From Acidobacteriaceae bacterium (GTDB taxonomy: Bacteria; Acidobacteriota; Terriglobia; Terriglobales; Acidobacteriaceae), in assembly GCA_030040425.1 (NCBI GenBank), contig JASHTS010000128.1:1-64000 (forward strand): DNA of 64,000 nucleotides. Direction: 5' to 3'. Position 1 is the first letter of the stretch. Every line of letters begins with the position of its first letter. The position numbers were made by a program, and so were the translations under genes. The notes under the pieces are model-generated. The model was not told the DNA's origin. It saw only the letters and a program-made list of their open reading frames with translations, and did not search any database. Of this stretch, positions 28,236 through 37,477 are shown in pieces.

Positions 28236-29342
28236 TTGTCTCGGGTACTTTCAGGCAGGCGCCGTCTCTTCCGTGGTTTTCTCGCCGCGGTTGCGCTCTT
28301 AGCCGCATTGTGCCCGAACGCGGCATGGGCCGGCGTCCCGACATTTACCGTGGGCTGGTCAGTTTACGCCGGGTGGAACCCCTATTACTACATGTACCGG
28401 TCCGGTATTCTCGACTACTGGGCCCACAAGTATGGCATCGAGATCAAAGTCCAGCGCTTCGATTACGCTGCGTCGCTTGACGCTTTCGTCGCGAAGAATA
28501 TCGACGCCTGCACCATGACGAACATGGAGGCGCTCGACATGCCGGCCGCGGCGGGTGTCGACTCCTCGGTGGTGATTATCGGCGACTACTCGAACGGCAA
28601 CGATGCCGTGCTGGTACGCAATGACCTTGACCTGGCACAGCTTCCCGGCCGTCCCATTCTTCTTGTTCAGAAGACCGTTTCCGAGTACCTGCTGCAGCGG
28701 GCCATGGAACTCAATGGTCTCGGCGGCCAGATCGATCGGCTCAAGCTGTATAACACTTCAGATTCCGACATTGTCGGAGCATTCCTTGGTGACCGGAGCA
28801 ACCAGGTGGCTGTTACCTGGAAGCCACTGGTGTCAGAGATCCTTGCCCAGGACAAGGGGGTCAGGGAGGTATTCAACTCCTCGCAGATCCCTGGCGAGAT
28901 TCTCGACCTCCTCGTCATCCGCACCGACGTACTCAACCGTCCCGACGGCTCCGGCAAGCGCTTTGCCGAGGCCGTCACCGCTGCATGGTACCAAACCATG
29001 GCCCAACTTACGGGAACCGGACCTGACGCGGCCCGCGCCATCGCCGGCAGCGCCGCCGCCAGCGACGACAGCGTCTCTTCTTACGAAAACCAGTTGCAGA
29101 CGACCTATCTCTTCCGATCCGCGCAGATGGCCGTGCAGTTCACCACCAGCGCCACTATCAAGCAAAAGATGAATCTGGTGCGGGAGTTCTGTTTCCAACA
29201 CGGCCTGCTCGGCCAGAGCGTTTACTCACCTGACGACGTCGCCATCCTCTACCCCGACGGAACCGTCCAGGGCCGAAAAGACCGCGTGCGCCTGCGCTTT
29301 GACGACTCCTACATGCAGATGGCGGAACAAGGGAAACTGTAG
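28236..29342 (+). CDS. Periplasmic substrate-binding protein, NMT1-type (urea carboxylase-linked ABC family)
   Basis: The mature protein begins VPTFTVGWSVYAGWNPYYYM and continues with YRSGILDYWAHKYGIEIKVQ, then DACTMTNMEALDMPAAAGVD. This form of NMT1-like binding protein accompanies urea/guanidine carboxylase operons in other bacteria. I chose the TTG at 28236, preceded by AAGGTGAAAAGG, which yields a normal signal peptide (GRRRLFRGFLAAVALLAALC, cleaved after AWA). The ATG at 28164 lacks a ribosome site. It is followed after 2 bases by the permease. Given the guanidine enzymes 3-10 kb upstream, a guanidinium-like ligand is the first hypothesis. Confidence 0.87.
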   Translation: MSRVLSGRRRLFRGFLAAVALLAALCPNAAWAGVPTFTVGWSVYAGWNPYYYMYRSGILDYWAHKYGIEIKVQRFDYAASLDAFVAKNIDACTMTNMEALDMPAAAGVDSSVVIIGDYSNGNDAVLVRNDLDLAQLPGRPILLVQKTVSEYLLQRAMELNGLGGQIDRLKLYNTSDSDIVGAFLGDRSNQVAVTWKPLVSEILAQDKGVREVFNSSQIPGEILDLLVIRTDVLNRPDGSGKRFAEAVTAAWYQTMAQLTGTGPDAARAIAGSAAASDDSVSSYENQLQTTYLFRSAQMAVQFTTSATIKQKMNLVREFCFQHGLLGQSVYSPDDVAILYPDGTVQGRKDRVRLRFDDSYMQMAEQGKL

Positions 29343-29344
29343 CC

Positions 29345-30217
29345 ATGAGACCGAGATTCCATCCCGCCGACCTCCTGGGCATTCAGGTCCGCCCCGCGCG
29401 CCTGTGGACACAGTCGCTCGGCTGGGTGTTGTTCGTCGCGGGCATCGCGCTTTATGCCCATCTCTCTTACGTGCGCCACAAAGAGAATCCCTACGACCGC
29501 GTTGCGCCCACCGTCCACCAGCTTTACCAGGGCATGCTCACCTCCGCGCTGCAACCTGCCGAAGAAGATCCGCCCCTCGATCCCGGTGCCAGCCTCTGGC
29601 AGCACATACGTTACAGCATGTTGTGGAAGGATACGGTAGCCAGCGCGCGACGGTTTCTCATCGCCATCGCGCTGTTGGTGCCGTGCATCATTCTCGGCCT
29701 GCACATGGCCATCTTTCCCTACTTCGGCGCGGTGTTTCAGCGATTCGTGCTTTTCTTCGACAAGATTGTCGCGCTCTCGCTCTTGCCCATTCTCTTCATC
29801 GTCTTCGGCATCGAGGAGTGGTCGAAGATCATGCTCATGGTAATCGGCGTAGGCCCCACGCTCGTCCTGGACACTTTCAACATCGGCAAGAGCGTTCCGC
29901 GCGAGCAGATCGTCAAGGCTTTCACGCTGAAGTCCACGAACCTCGATGTCGCGTACCGCGTAGTTCTCAAGCAGGTGATGCCGCAGATCATCAACAGCGT
30001 GCGCCTAAACTTGAAACCCCTGGCGTTGTTCCTCTTTGCCGGCGAGATGATCGCCTCCACGGATGGTCTCGCTTATCGCATTGCCATCATGCGCCGCCAC
30101 ATGGGCATGGACATCATTCTTCCCTATCTGCTTTGGGTTGCGCTGCTTCTGTTCCTGCTCGACGTAACCCTGCGCTTCGCCAACCGGAGACTGCATCCGT
30201 GGTATCAGTCGCTCTGA
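29345..30217 (+). CDS. ABC transporter permease (urea carboxylase-linked type)
   Basis: A 290-residue inner-membrane permease. One N-terminal helix (WVLFVAGIALYAHLSYV) is followed by a polar periplasmic stretch of about 60 residues and the BPD_transp_1 domain. The coupling region lies around RLNLKPLALFLFAGEMIAST. The large periplasmic segment after helix 1 sets it apart from the cluster A permease. The ATG follows the binding-protein stop by 2 bases. Its 3' end overlaps the ATPase start by 19 bases. Confidence 0.9.
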   Translation: MRPRFHPADLLGIQVRPARLWTQSLGWVLFVAGIALYAHLSYVRHKENPYDRVAPTVHQLYQGMLTSALQPAEEDPPLDPGASLWQHIRYSMLWKDTVASARRFLIAIALLVPCIILGLHMAIFPYFGAVFQRFVLFFDKIVALSLLPILFIVFGIEEWSKIMLMVIGVGPTLVLDTFNIGKSVPREQIVKAFTLKSTNLDVAYRVVLKQVMPQIINSVRLNLKPLALFLFAGEMIASTDGLAYRIAIMRRHMGMDIILPYLLWVALLLFLLDVTLRFANRRLHPWYQSL

Positions 30218-31143
30218 AGCTCGGACCCGCACTTGAGTTCCCGCCTGCTGCGGTCCCGGCCTCGCGCCGGATAGAGATATCACTGCGCGATGTCGCGCTG
30301 TCTTATCCGGCGGGCGGTGAGGGCGTCAAGACAGTCCTCTCCAGCATCAATCTCGAGATTGCCCAAGGCGAGTTCGTGGCCGTGCTCGGCGAAACCGGAT
30401 GCGGCAAGAGCACCATGCTTCGCCTCATCCTGGGGCAGGAGTTTCCCACCGCCGGAACGATTGAAGTCGACTGCAAGCCGGTGACGAAAATCGACGCGCG
30501 CTGCGGCTACGTCCCCCAGAAATATTCGCTCTTCCCCGACCGTACGGTACTGGGCAACGTGATGTACGGTCCCGAGAATATGAAGAGCCGGATGCTGGGC
30601 CGGCTGCGCCCTTCCTTCCGGCATTTTCGCAAGGAGCTCCGCGATCAGGCCACAGCTTATCTCTTGCGCATGGGCTTGCGTTCGCAGGACCTGGGGAAGT
30701 ATCCGCATCAGCTCTCCGGTGGAATGCAGCAGCGCGTCGCCATCGCGCAGGCGCTGCTCATGCGTCCGGCGGTCTTGCTCATGGATGAGGCCTTCAGTGC
30801 CCTCGATTCCGCCACGCGCGCCAGCCTGCAGGAGCAGCTCCACACGATCTGGCGGGAATCCCGGCCCACCATTGTCTTTGTTACCCACAATACCCAGGAA
30901 GCGCTGCTGTTAGGTACACGGCTCATCCTGCTTGGGCGTCATCAGGAGGAGCAGGCGCAGCGGAGCAGCGTCCTGCTCGATATGGAGGTTCCCTCAACGC
31001 GGCTGGCCTTCGGCCAGCGCATTCACAGCCACGAGTTTCACGAACTGCACGAGTACGTCAAGCAGATCGCCTACAAGTCCTCATCCCTGCATCGCGAGGA
31101 GGACACGGCCCAACCTCCGACTGTGGAAGGCAATTTACAATGA
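30199..31143 (+). CDS. ABC transporter ATPase (urea carboxylase-linked type)
   Basis: A 314-residue ATPase with Walker A GETGCGKST, Q-loop VPQKYSLFPD, signature LSGGMQQR, Walker B VLLMDEAFSALD and switch VFVTHNTQEAL. I place the start at GTG 30199 (MVSVALKLGP), preceded by GGAGA; the 614-codon track frame runs back through the permease gene and is false. It has an extra C-terminal tail of about 50 residues. Its stop overlaps the ATG of the PSCyt/DUF1549 gene (ATGA), so the transporter and that cytochrome-like protein are translationally coupled. Confidence 0.92.
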   Translation: MVSVALKLGPALEFPPAAVPASRRIEISLRDVALSYPAGGEGVKTVLSSINLEIAQGEFVAVLGETGCGKSTMLRLILGQEFPTAGTIEVDCKPVTKIDARCGYVPQKYSLFPDRTVLGNVMYGPENMKSRMLGRLRPSFRHFRKELRDQATAYLLRMGLRSQDLGKYPHQLSGGMQQRVAIAQALLMRPAVLLMDEAFSALDSATRASLQEQLHTIWRESRPTIVFVTHNTQEALLLGTRLILLGRHQEEQAQRSSVLLDMEVPSTRLAFGQRIHSHEFHELHEYVKQIAYKSSSLHREEDTAQPPTVEGNLQ

Positions 31144-34100
31144 AGCTTTTCTTTATCTTGGTGAGCGCCTGCGCCCTTGCGGTGGCTGCAGCCGCGATTC
31201 CCAGCGCGACTGTTTCGGCATTCGGAGCCGATCCGGCGCCGGGTTCAGCGGAGTTCTACAGCACCAAGGTCGTTCCCATCTTCGAGAAGAACTGCATCCG
31301 GTGTCACGATGCTACGGCCAAGGGCGGCCTGCGCCTCGACTCCTATGCCGCAGTAATGGCCGGCGGCGACGATGGCGCGGTTATCGATGCCGGTCATGCG
31401 GATGAGAGCATGCTGATTCAGGCCGTGGAGCGCACCGGCGACTTGATGATGCCGCCCAAGACCACGCTCGATCAGGAAGACATCGACACGCTGATCGCGT
31501 GGGTCAGGGCCGGCGCTATCGGCGACACGGCGATGCCGGCCGCGCGGGGCACGACCACAGCGCCCGTGCCCGCGGAAGCCGACGCAAACACGGCTCCCGC
31601 GCGCGATTCGTCCGACGCGCCATCTGCAGAGTCTCCCGAAAAAGCGCAGCCAGAATCGGCGCCGGAAGCTGCTCCCGCACCCACAGCCGCTGAAGCTGCT
31701 GCCACCAAGCCGCCCGCACAATCCGAGGGCTCCGGTGTGGCCGCGGAGCTTCGCGCCGTCTCCATGACCGAGGGCAACGACTACTTCGAGATGAAGGTCC
31801 GCCCCATCTTCGCGGAGCACTGCTACTTCTGCCACACCGACCAGCAGAATGGCGGATTCCGCATCGACAACAAAACCGACTTCGAAAAAGGCGGCAAACA
31901 CGGGCCGGAAGTCATTCCAGGAGATCCCGACAAGAGCCGGTTGATCCAGGCCGTGGAGGGCATCGGCTCCATCAAGATGCCCGCGGCCGGTCCAAAGTTG
32001 ACCTCGGATGAGATTGCGACGCTGACGGCGTGGGTTAAATCCGGGGCCCAATGGCCGAACAACCTTGCGCCGATGGGCACAACTGCGACCACCGGCGTGA
32101 TTACCGACGCCCAGCGCAAGTTCTGGTCGTTTCTCCCCCTCGATGACGCGCCTGTTCCACCCGACTCGGACCCCAAACACCGTCATTGGGCCAAAACGCC
32201 GATCGATAACTTCGTGCTTGCCGATCTCGAGAAGAACGGGCTTACGCCGGCGGCGGAGGCGGACCGCCGCACCCTCATCCGCCGCGCGACATACGATCTG
32301 ACGGGCCTGCCGCCCACGGAAGCCGAAGCGGAGGCCTTCGAGCACGACCGCTCCCCCAAAGCCTGGGAAAAGGTCGTCGACCGTCTGCTAGCCTCACCGC
32401 GCTATGGTGAGCGCTGGGGGCGTCATTGGCTCGACGTCGCTCGTTATTCGGAGGACGATGTGCGCGGCCTCGATCCCAAGGGCCGCGGCTACATGCCGTT
32501 CTCCGGCGCCTACCGCTTCCGCGACTGGGTCATCAAGTCCTTCAACGACGATCTGCCCTATGACAAGTTCGTGATCATGCAGCTCGCCGGCGATCGCCTG
32601 CCCGCCAAGACCGCTTCCGAGCGGGATGATAACCTGGTCGCAACAACGTATCTTGGCGCCGGACCTTGGGTTTGGGATCAGGCGGAGCCGGTGCAGGGCC
32701 GCGCCGACGAGCGCAACGAGCGCGTCGACGCCGTGACCCGCGGCTTGCTGGGCATGACTGTCGCCTGCGCCCGGTGCCACAATCACAAATACGACCCAAT
32801 CGCGCAGACAGACTATTACAAGCTGGTCAGCGTCTTTGCCAGCTCCACCTACAAGCAATACTCGGTCCTTTCACCGGCCGCCACTGATCAGTACAACGAC
32901 AAGGTCGTGCAGGATGCTACGCTGCGCATGAGCATCCGCAACTATACGTCCGACCTCAGCAAGGAGCTTGCCGGCGCACTTGCCGTGCAAACTTCGGATT
33001 ACATGGTCGCGGCCTGGCACGTACTGAATCCCAAAGAACAGAAGCCGATCGATGAAGCCTCTGCCGAAGCCAAGCTCGATCCCGAGGTCCTGGAACGCTG
33101 GGTCGACTACCTGAAGAAGCCGCATGAGGACTATCCCTTCCTCAACGACTGGAAGGCCATGTTGGCTTCGCCCGACAGCACTGCCGATCAGGCCAGGGTC
33201 ATCGGCGACGCCTTCCAGAAAGAAGTTGTCAGGGTTCGCATTCAGGATCAGAAGATCGAGCTTGAGAACGAGATCATCAAGGATAAGGCCGATGTTCCGC
33301 GCGACCGCCTGCTCATCGATGCCAAGCCCAGCCAGTTCGATACGTACGACGAATTCTGCCCCGGTTGCCAGCTATCGCTTAAAGCTTTATCCACGCATGA
33401 AGCCAAGCTGTACTCCGACATCTTCGAGAGGCAGGACGCGGAGGAGGATGAACAGCGCGGCTCGCCGGGAGTGCTTGTCTTCCAAGGATGGGATCTCGAG
33501 CGCCGCCTTGGGCCGGCCTTTCAGGGCTACATTACCGAGCAGCAGAAGCAGCTGGCGTCGCTCGACAAATGGCTCGCCGATGCGACCTATCCGTACGTCA
33601 ACGGCTATGGCGACAAGCCCCGTCCCGTCGATGTGCGCCTGAACGTCCGCGGCAATCCGCACTCGCTCGGCCTGGTTGTGCAGCGCGGATTCCTGACCGT
33701 CCTCAGCCCGCCCGGCGCCAAGCCCTTCAGCGATGGCAGCGGCCGCTTGCAACTGGCCGACGATATTGCCTACCATCCGCTCGCGGCACGTGTCATCGTG
33801 AACCGCATCTGGGAGTGGCACTTCGGCTCCGGAATCGTGAACACCCCCGATAACTTCGGCATCATGGGCGATCAGCCCTCCGACCCCGAGTTGCTCGAGT
33901 GGCTGGCCTACCAGTTCGTCGCCCACGGCCGCTCCATCAAGTGGCTGCAGCGCGAAATCATGCTCTCAGCCGTTTACCAGGAGAGCTCCGCGGCGTCGCC
34001 CGAAGCCGACAACCGCGATCCGGGCAACCGGCTCTACTCCCACTTCAGCCGCCAGCGCCTCGACGCCGAGGAGTTGCGCGACAGCATGTTGGATGTGGCT

Positions 34101-34556
34101 GGCGATCTCGATCTGAAAAACACCTCGGGGCCATCCGAGCCCTTCGGACCAACCAATCTGCGCCGGACTGTCTTCTGCAAAGTCAGCCGCTTCCAGCTCA
34201 GCAATTACCTTCTGGTCTTCGATTTTCCCAATCCGAGCTTCACGGCGGAGCAGCGATTCTCATCTAACGTGCCGCTGCAGCAGCTCTACCTGATGAACAA
34301 TCCGTTTGTGTATGACCAGGCAAGCGTGCTCGCCGATCGCGTGCACGGCCTTGCCACGCAGGAAGCTCGCATTACCCAAGCTTATGAGTACGTTTATCAG
34401 CGGAAGCCGACAGAGGAAGAGATCCAGTTGGGGCTGAAGTTTCTGAGCACCACCCCGGAAAGACCGGGCTATGCGGTTGCGGGTAGGCCCTTCACTGCAT
34501 GGCGTGAGTACGCCCACGTGTTACTAAGCTCTAATGAGTTTCAGTTTATTGATTGA
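31140..34556 (+). CDS. PSCyt1/DUF1549/DUF1553 multidomain cytochrome-like protein
   Basis: A 1138-residue exported protein with signal MKLFFILVSACALAVAAAAI. It has two planctomycete-type cytochrome domains with heme motifs CIRCH (residue 52) and CYFCH (residue 228), separated by an Ala/Pro/Glu-rich linker of about 70 residues. Next come DUF1549 (FWSFLPLDD..., LTGLPPTEAEAEAF, RYGERWGRHWLDVARYSE) with a third CARCHNHK motif at 543, and DUF1553 (HPLAARVIVNRIWEWHFGSG... to the C-terminus). Such proteins nearly always pair with a DUF1501 gene, as here. Their biochemical role is not established to my knowledge. Duplicated PSCyt1 domains and coupling to an ABC ATPase are unusual. Confidence 0.9.
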   Translation: MKLFFILVSACALAVAAAAIPSATVSAFGADPAPGSAEFYSTKVVPIFEKNCIRCHDATAKGGLRLDSYAAVMAGGDDGAVIDAGHADESMLIQAVERTGDLMMPPKTTLDQEDIDTLIAWVRAGAIGDTAMPAARGTTTAPVPAEADANTAPARDSSDAPSAESPEKAQPESAPEAAPAPTAAEAAATKPPAQSEGSGVAAELRAVSMTEGNDYFEMKVRPIFAEHCYFCHTDQQNGGFRIDNKTDFEKGGKHGPEVIPGDPDKSRLIQAVEGIGSIKMPAAGPKLTSDEIATLTAWVKSGAQWPNNLAPMGTTATTGVITDAQRKFWSFLPLDDAPVPPDSDPKHRHWAKTPIDNFVLADLEKNGLTPAAEADRRTLIRRATYDLTGLPPTEAEAEAFEHDRSPKAWEKVVDRLLASPRYGERWGRHWLDVARYSEDDVRGLDPKGRGYMPFSGAYRFRDWVIKSFNDDLPYDKFVIMQLAGDRLPAKTASERDDNLVATTYLGAGPWVWDQAEPVQGRADERNERVDAVTRGLLGMTVACARCHNHKYDPIAQTDYYKLVSVFASSTYKQYSVLSPAATDQYNDKVVQDATLRMSIRNYTSDLSKELAGALAVQTSDYMVAAWHVLNPKEQKPIDEASAEAKLDPEVLERWVDYLKKPHEDYPFLNDWKAMLASPDSTADQARVIGDAFQKEVVRVRIQDQKIELENEIIKDKADVPRDRLLIDAKPSQFDTYDEFCPGCQLSLKALSTHEAKLYSDIFERQDAEEDEQRGSPGVLVFQGWDLERRLGPAFQGYITEQQKQLASLDKWLADATYPYVNGYGDKPRPVDVRLNVRGNPHSLGLVVQRGFLTVLSPPGAKPFSDGSGRLQLADDIAYHPLAARVIVNRIWEWHFGSGIVNTPDNFGIMGDQPSDPELLEWLAYQFVAHGRSIKWLQREIMLSAVYQESSAASPEADNRDPGNRLYSHFSRQRLDAEELRDSMLDVAGDLDLKNTSGPSEPFGPTNLRRTVFCKVSRFQLSNYLLVFDFPNPSFTAEQRFSSNVPLQQLYLMNNPFVYDQASVLADRVHGLATQEARITQAYEYVYQRKPTEEEIQLGLKFLSTTPERPGYAVAGRPFTAWREYAHVLLSSNEFQFID

Positions 34557-34617
34557 TCAGCTTTCCATTCACCTAACGCACAGGCGGACCGCCCCGGGGC
34601 CCGCAGAGGAGATGAAG

Positions 34618-36063
34618 ATGATTCACATACCGGCAAGCCGTCCGATCACGCGCCGCGACGCTCTAAGAAAACTCGGTTGTGGCTTTGGGTATCTCAGCCT
34701 TGCAAGCATGGTCGGCGCATCGCTGGCCCGCGCCGAGGCCGCACCCGATAAAAAGCGCTGGATGATCACGGGCAAGCCCAAAGCCAAGGCGGTCATTTTT
34801 CTGTTCATGAACGGCGGACTTTCCCAGATCGACAGCTTCGACTATAAGCCGATGCTGGCCAAATACAACGGCAAGCCTATGCCCGGCGGAGACCTTTCGC
34901 ACGAGCGCAAGACCGGCGGCATCATGATGTCGCCTTTCACGTTCAAGCAATACGGCCAGAGCGGAGCCTGGGTCAGCGAAATCTTTCCGAAACTTGCCGA
35001 ATGTGTTGACGACATGTGCTTTGTCAAGTCTGTTTACACCGAGATTCCCAATCACGAGCCGGCGCTGGAAATGGTAAACACGGGCGCCAACTTCACCGGG
35101 CGGCCATCTATGGGCTCCTGGGTTACTTATGGCCTCGGGGTCGCCAACCAGAATCTGCCCGGCTTTGTAGTGCTGTGTCCTGACCAGCCCACCACCGTCG
35201 GTCCGCCGCTCTGGTCCTCGGCGTTTCTCTCGCCGGTCTACCAAGGAACCTATGTATCCGATAAGGTTGCCAAAGGCGACTTCGATCCGCAGAAGCTCAT
35301 CGCCAACGTCCATAACAACCGCTTCGATCTCCAGCAGCAGGCCAAGGAACTCGACCTCGAGAAGCAGCTCGACCAGCTCAACATGCAGACGGTCCCAGGC
35401 GCCATGCACGATCCCCAGCTCGAGGCCACCATCAGTTCGATGGAAACCGCGTACCGCATGCAGACCGACGCGCCCGATGTATTCAATGTCTACAAGGAGT
35501 CGCCCGCCGTCCTCAAAATGTACGGCGAGGGCAGCACGGCGCGCGGCTGCCTCACCGCGGCCCGCCTGATCGAGCGTGGCGTGCGCATGGTCCAGGTTTA
35601 CTACGCCAAGGGCGACCCCTGGGATCATCACTTCGACATCGAATTACACCGCGTTACCGGCGGCAACTCCGATCAGGCGTTCGCTGCTCTCATTAAGGAT
35701 CTTAAGCAACGCGGTCTCTTCGATGAGACCATCATCGTGGCCGGCTCGGAGTTCGGCCGTACTCCGGTGGTCGAGCTCAGCAGCGGCTTCATGGGCGGCC
35801 AGACCCACAACGGCCGCGATCACAATCCACACGGATTCACCATGTGGCTCGCCGGCGGCGGCTTCAAGCGCGGCTTTACCTACGGCGCTACCGACGACTT
35901 CGGCTGGAAAGCAGTCGAGAATCCTGTACACGTCCACGACATACACGCCACCATCCTGTACCAGCTAGGAATCGATCACACCAAGCTCACGTACCACTAC
36001 AGCGGCCGCGATTACCGGCTAACCGACCTGTACGGCAACGTGATCCACGACCTGATCACCTGA
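34618..36063 (+). CDS. DUF1501 Tat-exported protein
   Basis: A 481-residue protein with an N-terminal twin-arginine signal (TRRDALRKLGCGFGYLSLAS). DUF1501 sulfatase-like motifs follow: KAVIFLFMNGGLSQIDSFDY near residue 60, GDPWDHHFDIE near 340, and GSEFGRTP near 375 with GGQTHNGRDHNP just after. The fold resembles alkaline phosphatase/sulfatases, with Asp/His metal ligands that can be picked out. ATG 34618 sits 7 bases after AGAGGAG; the alternative ATG at 34612 is too close. The gene lies 61 bases after the PSCyt partner. The pair is presumed to work together in the periplasm on an unknown substrate. Confidence 0.9.
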   Translation: MIHIPASRPITRRDALRKLGCGFGYLSLASMVGASLARAEAAPDKKRWMITGKPKAKAVIFLFMNGGLSQIDSFDYKPMLAKYNGKPMPGGDLSHERKTGGIMMSPFTFKQYGQSGAWVSEIFPKLAECVDDMCFVKSVYTEIPNHEPALEMVNTGANFTGRPSMGSWVTYGLGVANQNLPGFVVLCPDQPTTVGPPLWSSAFLSPVYQGTYVSDKVAKGDFDPQKLIANVHNNRFDLQQQAKELDLEKQLDQLNMQTVPGAMHDPQLEATISSMETAYRMQTDAPDVFNVYKESPAVLKMYGEGSTARGCLTAARLIERGVRMVQVYYAKGDPWDHHFDIELHRVTGGNSDQAFAALIKDLKQRGLFDETIIVAGSEFGRTPVVELSSGFMGGQTHNGRDHNPHGFTMWLAGGGFKRGFTYGATDDFGWKAVENPVHVHDIHATILYQLGIDHTKLTYHYSGRDYRLTDLYGNVIHDLIT

Positions 36064-36130
36064 AGACAATCCCGCTCCGGCCGGAGTTGCTCCGCGCCGG
36101 AGCCGACCTGATCCGTCAGGAAAACGCCCG

Positions 36131-37129
36131 ATGCGCTCTTCAATCTTGATGACATGGATATTCGTGTACGCGCTGTGGGGGCATGCGCAGTTCCCGCAGC
36201 CCGATGGCGGCGATCTCCAGCCTGGAACCCTTCCACTTTCCTGGAACAGCGGTGGGCCGAAATGTATGGAGATGCCCGAGTGGCAGATTCATGAGTACAA
36301 TCCCAATCTCTTCATCCTGCGCCAGTCCGGCTGCACAGATTTCGAAATGCCCTTCCTCTATCTCTTCTTCGGAAAGGAACGCGGACTTCTGTGGGACACC
36401 GGTTCTCGCAACGGCGACTTAGTGCCAACTCTGCAGCACGTGGTGCACGAATGGCTCGAGCGCAATCATCGCGGCAGCATATCTCTCGTGGTTATGCACT
36501 CGCACTCACACTCCGACCACACCTGGGGCGACAAAGCGGTGCAGGGCATGAACGATCCCGCCATTCCCATCCAGTTCGTCGCGCCCACCGTCGAGGCAGC
36601 CATCAAATTCTTCAACATCGATTCATGGCCTACGGGGCTGGGCAAGGTTGACCTGGGGGGACGTGTCCTCAACATCGTTCCCGTTCCCGGTCACGACACC
36701 TACGCCGTTGCACTCTACGACCGCTCAACCGGAATCGTATTGACCGGCGATAATCTTTATCCCGGCCGGCTCTATATCTCCGATTTCGCCGCGTACCAGG
36801 CCAGCACTGAGCGGCTCATCGCGTTCCTAAGGGGAAAGCCCGTCTCCTACATCCTCGGCAACCACATCGAAGAGACCAGCACTCCGTTCAAGGATTTTCC
36901 TATCGGATCGATATACCACCCGCAAGAGCGCCGTCTCGAACTCTCGTTCGGCGATCTGCTAGCCCTTGACGATGGCTTGAAATCGATGCAGGGAGCCCCG
37001 CATCGCATGGCGATGAGCGATTTCACCATCTGGCCGCGCCAGCCGAAAGGGCAAGACGACAAGCTGGAACAGATTTTTCGTGAGACTCAGGAGGAGCAAC
37101 TCAGGAACAAATGGGATCAGCCGCGATAA
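36131..37129 (+). CDS. Secreted metallo-beta-lactamase-fold hydrolase
   Basis: A 332-residue protein with a signal-like N-terminus (MRSSILMTWIFVYALWGHAQ). The zinc motif HSHSHSDH near residue 120 is a variant of HxHxDH, and VPVPGHDTYAVALYD and IVLTGDNLYPGRLYISDF supply further metal ligands. A late His (ILGNHIEE) probably completes the site. It follows the DUF1501 gene by 67 bases in the same direction. MBL-fold enzymes cleave lactones, thioesters, phosphodiesters or lactams; no subclass can be assigned. It may act with the DUF1501 and PSCyt proteins outside the cytoplasmic membrane. Confidence 0.82.
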   Translation: MRSSILMTWIFVYALWGHAQFPQPDGGDLQPGTLPLSWNSGGPKCMEMPEWQIHEYNPNLFILRQSGCTDFEMPFLYLFFGKERGLLWDTGSRNGDLVPTLQHVVHEWLERNHRGSISLVVMHSHSHSDHTWGDKAVQGMNDPAIPIQFVAPTVEAAIKFFNIDSWPTGLGKVDLGGRVLNIVPVPGHDTYAVALYDRSTGIVLTGDNLYPGRLYISDFAAYQASTERLIAFLRGKPVSYILGNHIEETSTPFKDFPIGSIYHPQERRLELSFGDLLALDDGLKSMQGAPHRMAMSDFTIWPRQPKGQDDKLEQIFRETQEEQLRNKWDQPR

Positions 37130-37477
37130 TTGCGCGGGCGTGTACGCGGAGGCAAACTCGCCCGCGGATTGGCAAATTTTCCAATTCTCACGGCCTTCTC
37201 ATGGCGGGTGCGACATGCTTCCCGTGGAAGCCGATGCTGCACGAATGGCGTTCGATGCTTCGGAAGTATCGGAACTTAGCAACGATCGAGATTGAGGAAA
37301 CCATGGATTGGTTAGCCTGAGCGGAGCGAGGGGTCTGCGGTTTTTTTTCGCCATCTCGCTTGGCATTTTGCTGCCAGCCAGATCGCGGGCGCAAGGCCTG
37401 TTTGTCCATACACCCCAGTTTCTGAGCGGAGACGGCGATTGCTCCTTAGCCGCAGCGAATCTCGAAAGGACTGCCTG
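37130..37477. other. Intergenic region before the YceI gene
   Basis: About 350 bases with no supported gene. A T-run ('gcggttttttttcg' near 37338) follows GC-rich sequence but no convincing stem precedes it, so I do not call a terminator. Confidence 0.4.

Noticed and set aside
29299-30198. N-terminal half of the 614-aa frame that includes the second ABC ATPase
   Set aside because: It runs out of frame through the permease gene; the ATPase has its own GTG start with a ribosome site at 30199.
31245-32345. 366-aa minus-strand frame
   Set aside because: Antisense shadow of the PSCyt/DUF1549 gene, whose heme motifs and coupling are clear.
37320-37360. Rho-independent terminator at the T-run near 37338
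   Set aside because: The preceding GC-rich bases do not form a convincing stem.
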